Positions 55,807-63,090 of a stretch of 64,000 bases of DNA are shown in pieces; within the stretch, counting starts at the first letter, position 1; each line of letters opens with the position of its first letter. The notes beneath the pieces are model-generated. The model was not told where the DNA came from, did no database searches, and was given only the letters and a program-made list of their open reading frames with translations. The DNA is taken from positions 62,599 to 126,598 of the forward strand of contig NZ_SMRP01000006.1 of NCBI RefSeq assembly GCF_004353915.1, read 5' to 3'. The stretch is from Paraburkholderia silviterrae. GTDB taxonomy: Bacteria; Pseudomonadota; Gammaproteobacteria; Burkholderiales; Burkholderiaceae. A program made the translations under genes and the position numbers.

Positions 55807-57045
55807 GTGGCCAGACAATTCAAAACGGTTGATGAGCGGCGCCGCGTCTTGCTGCGTGGCGCAATGGCGGGCGGGCTCGCTGGTTCGCTGACAAGCATCG
55901 GCGCTGCTGCCTGGTCGGCCGAGCAGGTCGACCTGCCTTTCGCAGGCGGGCAACGGGATGTCACAGACGCATTTCCCCAGAAACGTGGCGTGCTTCTGCT
56001 CAGAACCCGACCTCCCTTGCTCGAAACCCCCTTCCCTGTCTTCGACAAGGGAATCGTCACGCCTAACGACCAGTTCTTCGTCAGGTGGCATCTGCCGAAC
56101 ATCCCCAACCGGATTGACGGCGCCGCATTCAGGCTCAACGTTCATGGTGCCGTGGCGCACGAGTTGAGCCTCAGCGTGAACGAACTGATGACGAAGTTCG
56201 AGCAGGTTCAACTCATCGCGGTGAATCAATGCTCGGGAAACTCGCGAGGGCTGTTTTCACCTCGGGTTGCGGGCGGTCAGTGGGGCAACGGTGCGATGGG
56301 CAACGCCGTATGGACCGGCATAAGGCTGCGCGACGTGCTGGCCCGAGCGATGCTCAAGGCGGACGCAGTGGCGGTTCGCTTTCGAGGCCTCGAAACCGGG
56401 GTTTTGCCCACCACGCCGCTGTTCATGAAATCGCTGCAGGTCGACCATGCGCAAGACGGCGAGGTGATGATTGCCTATGCGATGAACGGTGAGCCACTGC
56501 CGCTCCTCAATGGCTTTCCGATCCGGCTCATCGTCCCCGGTTGGTACTCGACGTACTGGCTCAAGATGCTTAACGACATCGACGTGCTCACGCAGCCGGA
56601 CGACAACTATTGGATGGCGAAGGCCTATCTCGTGCCGGACAATCCGCAAGGCAACGTCGAGCCTGGGCAAAAGGATGTGCACATGGTGCCAATCAGCCGC
56701 ATGCTTCCACGCTCGTTTGTCACAAATCTCCATGATGATCAGCACGTGCGAGCCGGACAAGCACTCACAGTCAGGGGCATCGCCTTCGGTGGCGACACCG
56801 GATTGCGCGAGGTCCGGGTGTCACCTGACGGCGGCACGTCGTGGCATGCCGCCAAGCTCGGCGCGGATCACGGCAAATACAGCTTTCGACATTGGGAAGT
56901 TCGCCTGACGCCCAAAGCCGGCCCGATGACCATCAAGGTAAAGGCAACCAACAGCGCCGGCGTAACTCAGCCCGACGTCCCAAACTGGAATCCAGGGGGG
57001 TACATGCGTAACGTGGTTGAATCAACAACGCTGACCGTGATCTGA
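55807..57045 (+). CDS. sulfite oxidase-type molybdopterin oxidoreductase (SorA-like)
   Basis: A 412-aa periplasmic Mo enzyme expected to oxidise sulfite to sulfate. A twin-arginine-like leader ERRRVLLRGAMAGGLAGSLT precedes the mature chain. The Mo-cofactor domain has the Mo-ligating Cys in LIAVNQCSGNSRGLFSPR and the blocks GAMGNAVWTGIRLRDVLARA, GFPIRLIVPGWYSTYWLKML. The C-terminal Ig-like dimerisation domain ends NWNPGGYMRNVVES. The frame starts at a GTG (55807). An out-of-frame ATG at 55802 sits closer to the AAGGAG, a small oddity. The next gene encodes the electron-accepting cytochrome c, matching the SorAB arrangement. Confidence 0.88.
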   Translation: MARQFKTVDERRRVLLRGAMAGGLAGSLTSIGAAAWSAEQVDLPFAGGQRDVTDAFPQKRGVLLLRTRPPLLETPFPVFDKGIVTPNDQFFVRWHLPNIPNRIDGAAFRLNVHGAVAHELSLSVNELMTKFEQVQLIAVNQCSGNSRGLFSPRVAGGQWGNGAMGNAVWTGIRLRDVLARAMLKADAVAVRFRGLETGVLPTTPLFMKSLQVDHAQDGEVMIAYAMNGEPLPLLNGFPIRLIVPGWYSTYWLKMLNDIDVLTQPDDNYWMAKAYLVPDNPQGNVEPGQKDVHMVPISRMLPRSFVTNLHDDQHVRAGQALTVRGIAFGGDTGLREVRVSPDGGTSWHAAKLGADHGKYSFRHWEVRLTPKAGPMTIKVKATNSAGVTQPDVPNWNPGGYMRNVVESTTLTVI

Positions 57046-57055
57046 GGGAGCGGCC

Positions 57056-57403
57056 ATGAAAACCGGCATCTCAGCGACTGTCATTGTGCTGGCCGCAGCG
57101 GCTTCTTGTGCGTATGCACAGCCGTCGGACCACAACTCACTTGCGGCCGGCGTGAATCGCACCGTCGAAGTCTCGTTTCCGGAAAGCACCACCGTGCTTC
57201 CGCCCGGCGAGGGTGCCGAGATAGTGAACTCGCAGTGCGTCATTTGCCACTCGGCGGGCATGATTACGCGACAGCCTCCGCTCTCATTCGACCAGTGGAA
57301 AGCTGAAGTGGAAAAGATGCGCACGACATATGGCGCGCCGTTACCTGTCGATCAGATTGAGACGGTGGCCCGCTATCTCGCCACCATCAACGGAAAGCAC
57401 TAG
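57056..57403 (+). CDS. c-type cytochrome subunit of sulfite dehydrogenase (SorB-like)
   Basis: A 115-aa monohaem cytochrome. The Sec signal peptide TGISATVIVLAAAASCAYAQ is cleaved after AYA. The haem-binding motif is CVICH in IVNSQCVICHSAGMI, and a distal Met ligand is available in VEKMRTTYG or AGMI. The C-terminal DQIETVARYLATINGKH is the usual last helix. The ATG at 57056 follows GAGGGAG, 10 bases after the SorA stop, so the two are cotranscribed and should form a periplasmic complex that passes electrons to the respiratory chain. Confidence 0.9.
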   Translation: MKTGISATVIVLAAAASCAYAQPSDHNSLAAGVNRTVEVSFPESTTVLPPGEGAEIVNSQCVICHSAGMITRQPPLSFDQWKAEVEKMRTTYGAPLPVDQIETVARYLATINGKH

Positions 57404-57435
57404 ACTTCAGTCCAGTTGTCCAGCCTGCTTTGCCA

Positions 57436-57932
57436 GGCTCTGGTGCAAATTTGAGCCCGATGGGTTAGGGTCAGGGGTTTGACGCGCGCAGGGCGAAACG
57501 CGATGTGGCCGCAGCTAAAGCCTTTTTCAGCAAGGCTGATCAAACATCAGGGCCGGCCTCCGGAGACGATCACGCTCGACGGGTACGCCGCCTCGCACCG
57601 GGCCGTGCGTGAGATGAAGGTCGATGGTCTGCTGCTCGCGGACACGAAGGTCCGGTCCTCGAAGTATCTAAACAATCTGATCGAGCAGGACCATCGAAAC
57701 ATCAAATCGAGAACGAATGTGATGCTCGGTTTCAAACGGTTCCGAAATGCCGCGATCACGATTTCAGGCATCGAGTTGATGCATCGTATTCGCAAGGGCC
57801 AGTTTGACTTCTCCGCTCTCGGGATCAGGAGCACCGCTTCGCCTGCCGCCTGGAATACCGTTCTTTTTAATTGATAAGGCATCCAAATTTTTGACAGGCG
57901 TCTCGACCGGACCAACTATTTGCACCAGAGCC
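57436..57932 (+). mobile_element. internally deleted IS6-family element
   Basis: GGCTCTGGTGCAAAT (57436-57450) and its exact inverse ATTTGCACCAGAGCC (57918-57932) form 15-bp terminal repeats of the IS6/IS26 type. Between them is only the C-terminal part of the transposase. At 497 bp it is about 300 bp shorter than a normal ~800-bp element, so the 5' half of the transposase was deleted between intact ends. The 8 flanking bases (CTTTGCCA and GGTTTCGC) do not match, so no target duplication remains. It lies directly after the cytochrome gene. Confidence 0.85.
57478..57874 (+). pseudogene. IS6-family transposase fragment, frameshifted
   Basis: The segment reads RRAKRDVAAAKAFFSKA in one frame and, after one extra base near 57535, IKHQGRPPETITLDGYAASH with REMKVDGLLLADTKVRSSKY, then NNLIEQDHRNIKSRTNVMLG and FKRFRNAAITISGIELMHRI in the next. 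This is the second half of the DDE domain: the Asp in TLDGY and the Glu in IEQDH. The N-terminal HTH and first Asp are absent. It cannot be active, although an IS6 transposase elsewhere could mobilise the intact ends. Confidence 0.85.
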
Positions 57933-58116
57933 GGTTTCGCTTCCTTGGCGCTGTTGTCCATTACAGAGCCTTCACGTATCGTGTTCCGTTGACTGAAGGC
58001 TGGTCAGAGCCGGGCTCAATGCAGGCAAAAGTAACTTCTGCTCCAGAAAGTATGCGACGGACTCCGCCGCATACTGATTTCGGCTGAAAGCCATACGCCT
58101 GGCCGGGCGCCTATGT
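57933..58116. other. short intergenic region
   Basis: No gene seen. A/T content is moderate, and a few minus-strand frames are shadows. Confidence 0.3.
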
Positions 58117-58323
58117 TCAGAACCCTTGTGCGGTTCCCGTGGAGTGTGCGACCAGCAGCACCACGCCCAGAATGCAGGCGCCGATGAGGGCGGCCAGTCC
58201 AACTGCTACGAACGGCAGCCAGCTGAAGTTCACATTGGCGAAGTCGGCCTCGTGGGCCGCACTTTTGCGCACGCCGAAGAAGCTCCACAGAACGATGCGT
58301 ACCATGCGGATGAGTTCCATCAT
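58117..58323 (-). CDS. DUF2970 small membrane protein
   Basis: A 68-aa protein with the DUF2970 pattern: RMVRIVLWSFFGVRKSAAHE at the N-terminus, then ANVNFSWLPFVAVGLAALIG and a single membrane helix ending in VVLLVAHS. These proteins are common in Burkholderiales, often near respiratory genes; their role is unknown. It stands alone on the minus strand between the IS element and the MocR gene. Confidence 0.85.
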   Translation of the reverse strand: MMELIRMVRIVLWSFFGVRKSAAHEADFANVNFSWLPFVAVGLAALIGACILGVVLLVAHSTGTAQGF

Positions 58324-58444
58324 TTCCTCCGTTTCACTCGATCACATGGCGCCATGTTCAAACTTCCTTATGAACGGGAAAAGCAGCAGTTGCGGACGAT
58401 TTGACGGATGCAGCCCGTGTGGCTTGTGTGCAGACACGACAAAT

Positions 58445-58468
58445 GCCCCGGCACTCGCGTGCCGGGGC
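58445..58468. terminator. strong GC hairpin, possible bidirectional terminator
   Basis: GCCCCGGCAC (58445-58454), loop TCGC, GTGCCGGGGC (58459-58468) is a perfect 10-bp stem. Neither side has a real T-run (minus strand continues ATTTG). It lies in the empty stretch 58324-58747, which otherwise holds only the promoters of DUF2970 (left) and MocR (right). Confidence 0.5.
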
Positions 58469-58747
58469 CAAATGCTTGCCACGCTACAGGCAATAAGAGC
58501 CGCAAGCTCTGCGGGTTTAGGTGATGATCCAGGCACTCGCGCAGTAATCCCGGCGCACCCCGGGAGAACAGACCCGGACTTCGATGCGCGCTGGCCGCAA
58601 TGATCCGCCCCTATGGAGTCACCGTACAGAAGCAGACGACGCAAAAATCACCACCGCAGATCGCTTCTCAATTCCGGCGAGACATACGAAAATCGAACCG
58701 GATAATTGCGTACCCCCCAACAACATCATTTCAACGAGCGCAAGCGC

Positions 58748-60169
58748 ATGACACGCTACGAACGCCTGGCGCAAAGCATGGCCGCCGAGATTCGGTCCGG
58801 CAACCTCGCGCCCGGCTCGCGCATGCCATCGCTGCGGCAGATCATTGCCCAACACGGCGTGAGCCAGTCCACCGCGACGCGCGCTTACTATCTGCTCGAA
58901 CAATGGGGCCTGGTGCGCGCCGAGGAGCGCTCGGGCTACTATGTCGCTCCGCCCTCGAAGCCCGCTGGCGCCACATCACGCGCGACGCCGGGCGATACGG
59001 CCACCGTTGACATCAGCGAGCTCGTCTTCTCGGTGCTCGACGCCGCCAAACGGCCCGGTATCGTGCCGCTCGGCTCCGCCTTCCCTTCGCCTTTGCTCTT
59101 TCCGCTATCGCGCCTCGCCAAATCGCTGGGTCAGGCCGCGCGCAGCGTGAGCCCGTGGAGCACGGTCGTCGACCTGCCGCCGGGCAACGAGAGCCTGAGG
59201 CGGCAGATCGCGCTGCGCTACATGCGCGTGGGCATCTCGCAGCCGGCCGAGGACATCATCATCACCAACGGCGCACTCGAAGCGCTCAATCTTTGCCTGA
59301 TGGCGGTCACCCAGCCCGGCGATATCGTTGCCGTCGAATCGCCGGGCTTCTACGCCGCCCTTCAGGCGATCGAGCGGCTCGGCCTGCGCGCCGTGGAGAT
59401 TCCCGTGGATACGCAGACGGGCCTCGACCTCGACGCGCTAGCCGAGGCGCTCGACAGGCACCCCGTGCGCGCCTGCTGGTTCATGACGAATTTCCAGAAC
59501 CCGACCGGCGTCACGCTATCGGCGGCAAAGAAAGAGGCGCTCGTCGAACTGCTCGCGAAGCACGACGTCCCGCTCATCGAAGATGATGTCTACGGCGAGC
59601 TTCACTACGCGCCGAACTACCCGCCTCCGGCCATGGCCTTCGACCGGCACGGGCTCGTCATGCATTGCGGCTCGTTTTCGAAAAATCTCGCGCCGGGCTA
59701 TCGCGTTGGCTGGGCGAGCGCGGGGCGTTTCGCCGCGCGCGTGCAGCGCCTCAAGCTCATGACGACCATCTCGGCGAGCATTCCCGTACAGGCCGGCATT
59801 GCCGACTATCTGGAACACGGCGGCTACGAGCGCCACCTGAAGAAGATCCGCCTCGCCATGCAGCACCAGCGCGATGCGATGATCGAAGCGATCCGTCGCT
59901 GGCTGCCCGAAGGCACGCAATGCTCGCGCCCCGAAGGCGGGTACTTTCTCTGGCTCACCTTCCGCGAGCCCATTGACGCCATGGCGCTGCATCGTCTCGC
60001 CATCGAGCGCGGCATCAGCGTGGCGCCCGGGCCGATCTTTTCCGCGTCTCACGCTTTCGAGAATTGCATCCGGCTGAATTATGGCCATCCGTGGTCACCT
60101 CGTATCGACGAGGCGATCCGCACGCTCGCAGAACTGCTCGTCCATCCAGACGTGCGCGCACCATCGTGA
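58748..60169 (+). CDS. MocR-type regulator (GntR HTH plus PLP aminotransferase-like domain)
   Basis: A 473-aa regulator of the PdxR/MocR family. The GntR wHTH is RYERLAQSMAAEIRSGNLAP with SLRQIIAQHGVSQSTATRAY. The fold-type I aminotransferase domain follows: DIIITNGALEALNLCLMAVT, FMTNFQNPTGVTLSAAKKEA, LIEDDVYGELHYAP and the PLP Lys in HCGSFSKNLAPGYRVGW. It should sense PLP or an amino-acid-PLP adduct. The start is the ATG at 58748. The gene precedes the sulfite/nitrite reductase by 117 bases in the same direction, so it may control that pair. Confidence 0.9.
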   Translation: MTRYERLAQSMAAEIRSGNLAPGSRMPSLRQIIAQHGVSQSTATRAYYLLEQWGLVRAEERSGYYVAPPSKPAGATSRATPGDTATVDISELVFSVLDAAKRPGIVPLGSAFPSPLLFPLSRLAKSLGQAARSVSPWSTVVDLPPGNESLRRQIALRYMRVGISQPAEDIIITNGALEALNLCLMAVTQPGDIVAVESPGFYAALQAIERLGLRAVEIPVDTQTGLDLDALAEALDRHPVRACWFMTNFQNPTGVTLSAAKKEALVELLAKHDVPLIEDDVYGELHYAPNYPPPAMAFDRHGLVMHCGSFSKNLAPGYRVGWASAGRFAARVQRLKLMTTISASIPVQAGIADYLEHGGYERHLKKIRLAMQHQRDAMIEAIRRWLPEGTQCSRPEGGYFLWLTFREPIDAMALHRLAIERGISVAPGPIFSASHAFENCIRLNYGHPWSPRIDEAIRTLAELLVHPDVRAPS

Positions 60170-60286
60170 GCCACGCCGCATCTGCTGCGCCAGTTTATGC
60201 GTCATCTGCTGCTTGAGGTGCCTTCTGCGGCGCGATAAGGTCTTCGCACCGCATCCACCGTATGCCCGGCATATTCGCAGCTACCT

Positions 60287-62077
60287 ATGTATCGCTACAA
60301 CGAATTCGACAAGGCCTTCGTGGCGAACCGCGCGGCCCAGTTTCGTGACCAGATCGAGCGCTGGCAAAGCGGCCAACTGAGCGAGGACGCGTTTCGCCCG
60401 CTGCGCCTGCAAAACGGCTGGTACGTGCAGCGTCACGCGCCAATGCTGCGTGTCGCCGTACCGTATGGCGAGCTATCGAGCGCGCAGCTTCGCGTGCTCG
60501 CACGGATTGCCCGCGAGTATGACCAGCCAGAAGCCGAGGTCTACCGCCGCGCCATGGAGGCCCAGCGCAAGCTCGGCACCGCTCGCCTGCCGACGCACCA
60601 GGCGCACTTCACGACGCGCACCAATGTCCAGTTCAACTGGATTCCGCTGTCGAAAGCCGCCGATGTGATGGATCTGCTCGCCACGGTCGACATGCACGGC
60701 ATCCAGACGAGCGGCAACTGCATCCGCAATATTTCATGCGACGAGCGCGCAGGCGTGGCGCCAGACGAGATTGCCGACCCGCGGCCCTTCGCCGAAATCA
60801 TGCGCCAGTGGACGACGCTGCATCCCGAGTTCGCGTTCCTGCCGCGCAAGTTCAAGATCGCGGTGACCGGCGCAACGGAAGATCGCGCGGCGACCGGCTG
60901 GCACGACGTCGGGCTGCGCCTCGTCCATGATGAAAGCGGCGAGTTGGGTTTTCGCGTCACGGTGGGCGGGGGCATGGGGCGTACGCCGGTCATCGGCATC
61001 GTGTTGCGCGAATTCCTGCCGTGGCGGCACATCATGAATTACATCGAGGCGATCGTTCGCGTGTACAACCAGTTCGGCCGGCGCGACAACAAATACAAGG
61101 CGCGCATCAAGATTCTTGCGAAAGCCGAGGGCCAACGCTTCGTCGACGAAGTCGAGGAGGAATTCCGGCAGATCGTCGAGTGCGACGGTGGCCCACATAC
61201 GATCCCCCAAACCGAACTGGACCGCATGCGCGCGTATTTCGTCGTGCCGGAGCAAGCGGCCGCCTGGCGTCCTGCCGACCCGGCCACCGTCGCCGACCTG
61301 GAGGCCGCTGCCCGACAATCGCCGCAGCTACAGCGCTGGCTGGAGCGCAACGTCGCTGCGCACAAGAATCCGTTGATGCGTGTTGTCACCCTCTCCTTCA
61401 AGCGCCTGCTGCAGGCGCCCGGTGATGCATCGGCGGACCAACTCGAGCGCGTGGCGGATCTCGTGGACCGCTTCTCTGCGGGTGAAGCGCGCGTCACGCA
61501 CACACAAAATATCGTGCTGCCGTGGGTTCACGTCGACGACCTGCTGTCGCTCTGGCGCGCGGCCGTCGACACGCAGCTCGCCAGCGCCAACGTGCATCTG
61601 CTCACCGACATGATCTCGTGCCCCGGCGGCGACTTCTGCGCGCTCGCTAACGCCCGCTCGCTGCCCATTGCACAGAGCATCATGGAACGCTACCAGGACC
61701 TCGACGAACTGAACGACATCGGCGAGATCGATCTGCATATCAGCGGCTGCATCAATTCGTGCGGCCATCATCACAGCGGTCATATCGGCATACTCGGCGT
61801 CGACAAGGACGGCGCAGAGTGGTACCAGATTACGCTCGGTGGCGCGGACGGCTCCACGCGCAGTGGCGATGCGCGGCCCGGCAAGGTCATTGGCCCGTCG
61901 TTTGCTGCGCACGAAGTGACCGATGCCGTCGACGCAGTGCTCGGTTGCTATCTTTCGCTGCGCGAGCATCGCGGCGAAAGCCGCGAGACGTTCATCGAAA
62001 CCGTGCGCCGCGTCGGGCTCGAACCCTTCAAGGCCGCCGCAGACACCGTTCGCGCAACGGCGGAGGATCTTGCATGA
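60287..62077 (+). CDS. cysI: sulfite/nitrite reductase hemoprotein (CysI-like)
   Basis: A 596-aa sirohaem-[4Fe-4S] enzyme. The parachute and ferredoxin-like half-domains are recognisable: TARLPTHQAHFTTRTNVQFN, SGNCIRNISCDERAGVAPDE and FRVTVGGGMGRTPVIGI. The cluster and sirohaem ligands are DMISCPGGDFCALANARS and HISGCINSCGHHHSGHIG (Cys spaced C-x5-C and C-x3-C). In Burkholderiaceae this protein, paired with DUF934, serves assimilatory sulfite reduction to sulfide. The downstream gene overlaps it by 4 bases (ATGA). No cysH, cysD or cysN genes follow within the window, unlike the common arrangement. The symbol is by family; nitrite as substrate is not excluded. Confidence 0.88.
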   Translation: MYRYNEFDKAFVANRAAQFRDQIERWQSGQLSEDAFRPLRLQNGWYVQRHAPMLRVAVPYGELSSAQLRVLARIAREYDQPEAEVYRRAMEAQRKLGTARLPTHQAHFTTRTNVQFNWIPLSKAADVMDLLATVDMHGIQTSGNCIRNISCDERAGVAPDEIADPRPFAEIMRQWTTLHPEFAFLPRKFKIAVTGATEDRAATGWHDVGLRLVHDESGELGFRVTVGGGMGRTPVIGIVLREFLPWRHIMNYIEAIVRVYNQFGRRDNKYKARIKILAKAEGQRFVDEVEEEFRQIVECDGGPHTIPQTELDRMRAYFVVPEQAAAWRPADPATVADLEAAARQSPQLQRWLERNVAAHKNPLMRVVTLSFKRLLQAPGDASADQLERVADLVDRFSAGEARVTHTQNIVLPWVHVDDLLSLWRAAVDTQLASANVHLLTDMISCPGGDFCALANARSLPIAQSIMERYQDLDELNDIGEIDLHISGCINSCGHHHSGHIGILGVDKDGAEWYQITLGGADGSTRSGDARPGKVIGPSFAAHEVTDAVDAVLGCYLSLREHRGESRETFIETVRRVGLEPFKAAADTVRATAEDLA

Positions 62078-62469
62078 AGACCGTTGCACGCATTCGCCTG
62101 CTCGGCGCACACGACAATGCGGCTGATGCAGCCACGCCCGTACTCGCCTTGCCAAACGACGCCGACCCGCTCGCCTATGCTGCCGAAATTGCAGGCGCCG
62201 CACGCGTCGAGCTGCACTTCCCGTCATTCACCGATGGCCGCGCGTATAGCCAGGCTTATCTCGTGCGTCGCCGCCTCGGCTTCAAGGCAGACCTGCGGGC
62301 GACGGGCGAAGTGCTCGTCGATCAGTTGCTGCAGATGGAGCGCATGGGTTTTTCAAGTGCGGTGCTGGGCACGGACATCGCCCTGGCAGACGCACAGCGT
62401 CAGCTCGAGCGCTTCCCGGCGTTCTACCAAGGCGACCTCATTCGCGAAGCGCCTTATCGGGAAGCTTGA
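62074..62469 (+). CDS. DUF934 family protein, partner of the sulfite reductase
   Basis: A 131-aa protein beginning MKTVARIRLLGAHDNAADAA, with VLALPNDADPLAYAAEIAGA, the conserved VELHFPSFTDGRAYSQAYLV, RRRLGFKADLRATGEVLVDQ and the end RFPAFYQGDLIREAPY. DUF934 proteins are regularly encoded next to CysI-type reductases and are presumed to help them. The start overlaps the reductase stop (ATGA). A dead copy of its first half lies at 11965. After its stop, the same frame stays open for 76 codons (see the next entry). Confidence 0.88.
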   Translation: MKTVARIRLLGAHDNAADAATPVLALPNDADPLAYAAEIAGAARVELHFPSFTDGRAYSQAYLVRRRLGFKADLRATGEVLVDQLLQMERMGFSSAVLGTDIALADAQRQLERFPAFYQGDLIREAPYREA

Positions 62470-62700
62470 ACAACGCAACATGACGCGCAGCAACCCTGTG
62501 GAGACGAAAATACGAATGAGAAATTCGCGCTCTTTTATTATGCTAAATATGTGTGCGCATATGGCACAGCCGAAGCACGCGATTGCCTGATCATCCATGC
62601 ACTCACGGTCCTCAAGCCTGACTATGAACTGATCGTCGACAAGGGCCTCGCGGTCTATGGCGCAATGACCGATGACATATGGTCAATGCATACCTGAGAT
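62470..62700 (+). other. in-frame open stretch after the DUF934 stop
   Basis: The DUF934 frame continues open past its TGA for about 76 codons, with protein-like parts NEKFALFYYAKYVCAYGTAE, ARDCLIIHALTVLKPDYEL and VDKGLAVYGAMTDDIWSMHT before a stop. There is no good start codon or ribosome-binding site. It could be the remains of another gene or chance; I do not recognise it. The DNA here is richer in A/T than the surrounding genes. Confidence 0.25.
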
Positions 62701-62936
62701 GGATTTCCGGCATTCCGCCGTGGACAATTCCGCAGCCTTCACGAACGTCAGTCGTTAGCGATACGTTTGCGAATTCAAACAATCTTTACTTCGAAATCCC
62801 CTCGATCAACACAAGCCATCCGTCGGTGCCACTTCGCCGGCTCTCTTCTGTGTCAAGCGTTGAGAGATCTCGATCGGGAATTGCCAAAGAGATGCTGACA
62901 ATGCCGGAGCGGGCGCGGCTGCATCCACGCGGCTGG

Positions 62937-63053
62937 ACCGCCTCGCAGCTGAGCGCCCCAGACGCACGACGCGCCTTCGGCTGGCACCCGCTCGGGCAGC
63001 ACACCGGCGAGCGCGCCGATCACGACGTCCGGCAGGTACTGGCCGATGATATG
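62937..63053 (-). pseudogene. relic of hydantoinase B / oxoprolinase (HyuB)
   Basis: About 40 codons on the minus strand read HIIGQYLPDVVIGALAGVLP and ERVPAEGASCVWGAQLRGG, which matches the pattern G-x-LPD-V-x-GAL-x2-LP-x-RVPAEGAS seen in the C-terminal part of HyuB-type proteins. Flanking frames are unrelated. It is probably what remains of a hydantoinase or N-methylhydantoinase gene deleted beside the polyamine-type binding protein. The rest of 62701-63090 shows no gene. Confidence 0.5.
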
Positions 63054-63090
63054 TCGTGCGCACACAGGCCACGGCCGCTGCACAGGGACA

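Noticed and set aside
55802..55890. Out-of-frame ATG at 55802 as a separate leader peptide ahead of the sulfite dehydrogenase
   Set aside because: It sits well behind AAGGAG but encodes a short peptide (MLWPDNSKRLMSGAAS) without known features; kept only as a note on start choice.
57478..57874. Transposase fragment as an active gene
   Set aside because: Lacks the N-terminal half and carries a frameshift near 57535.
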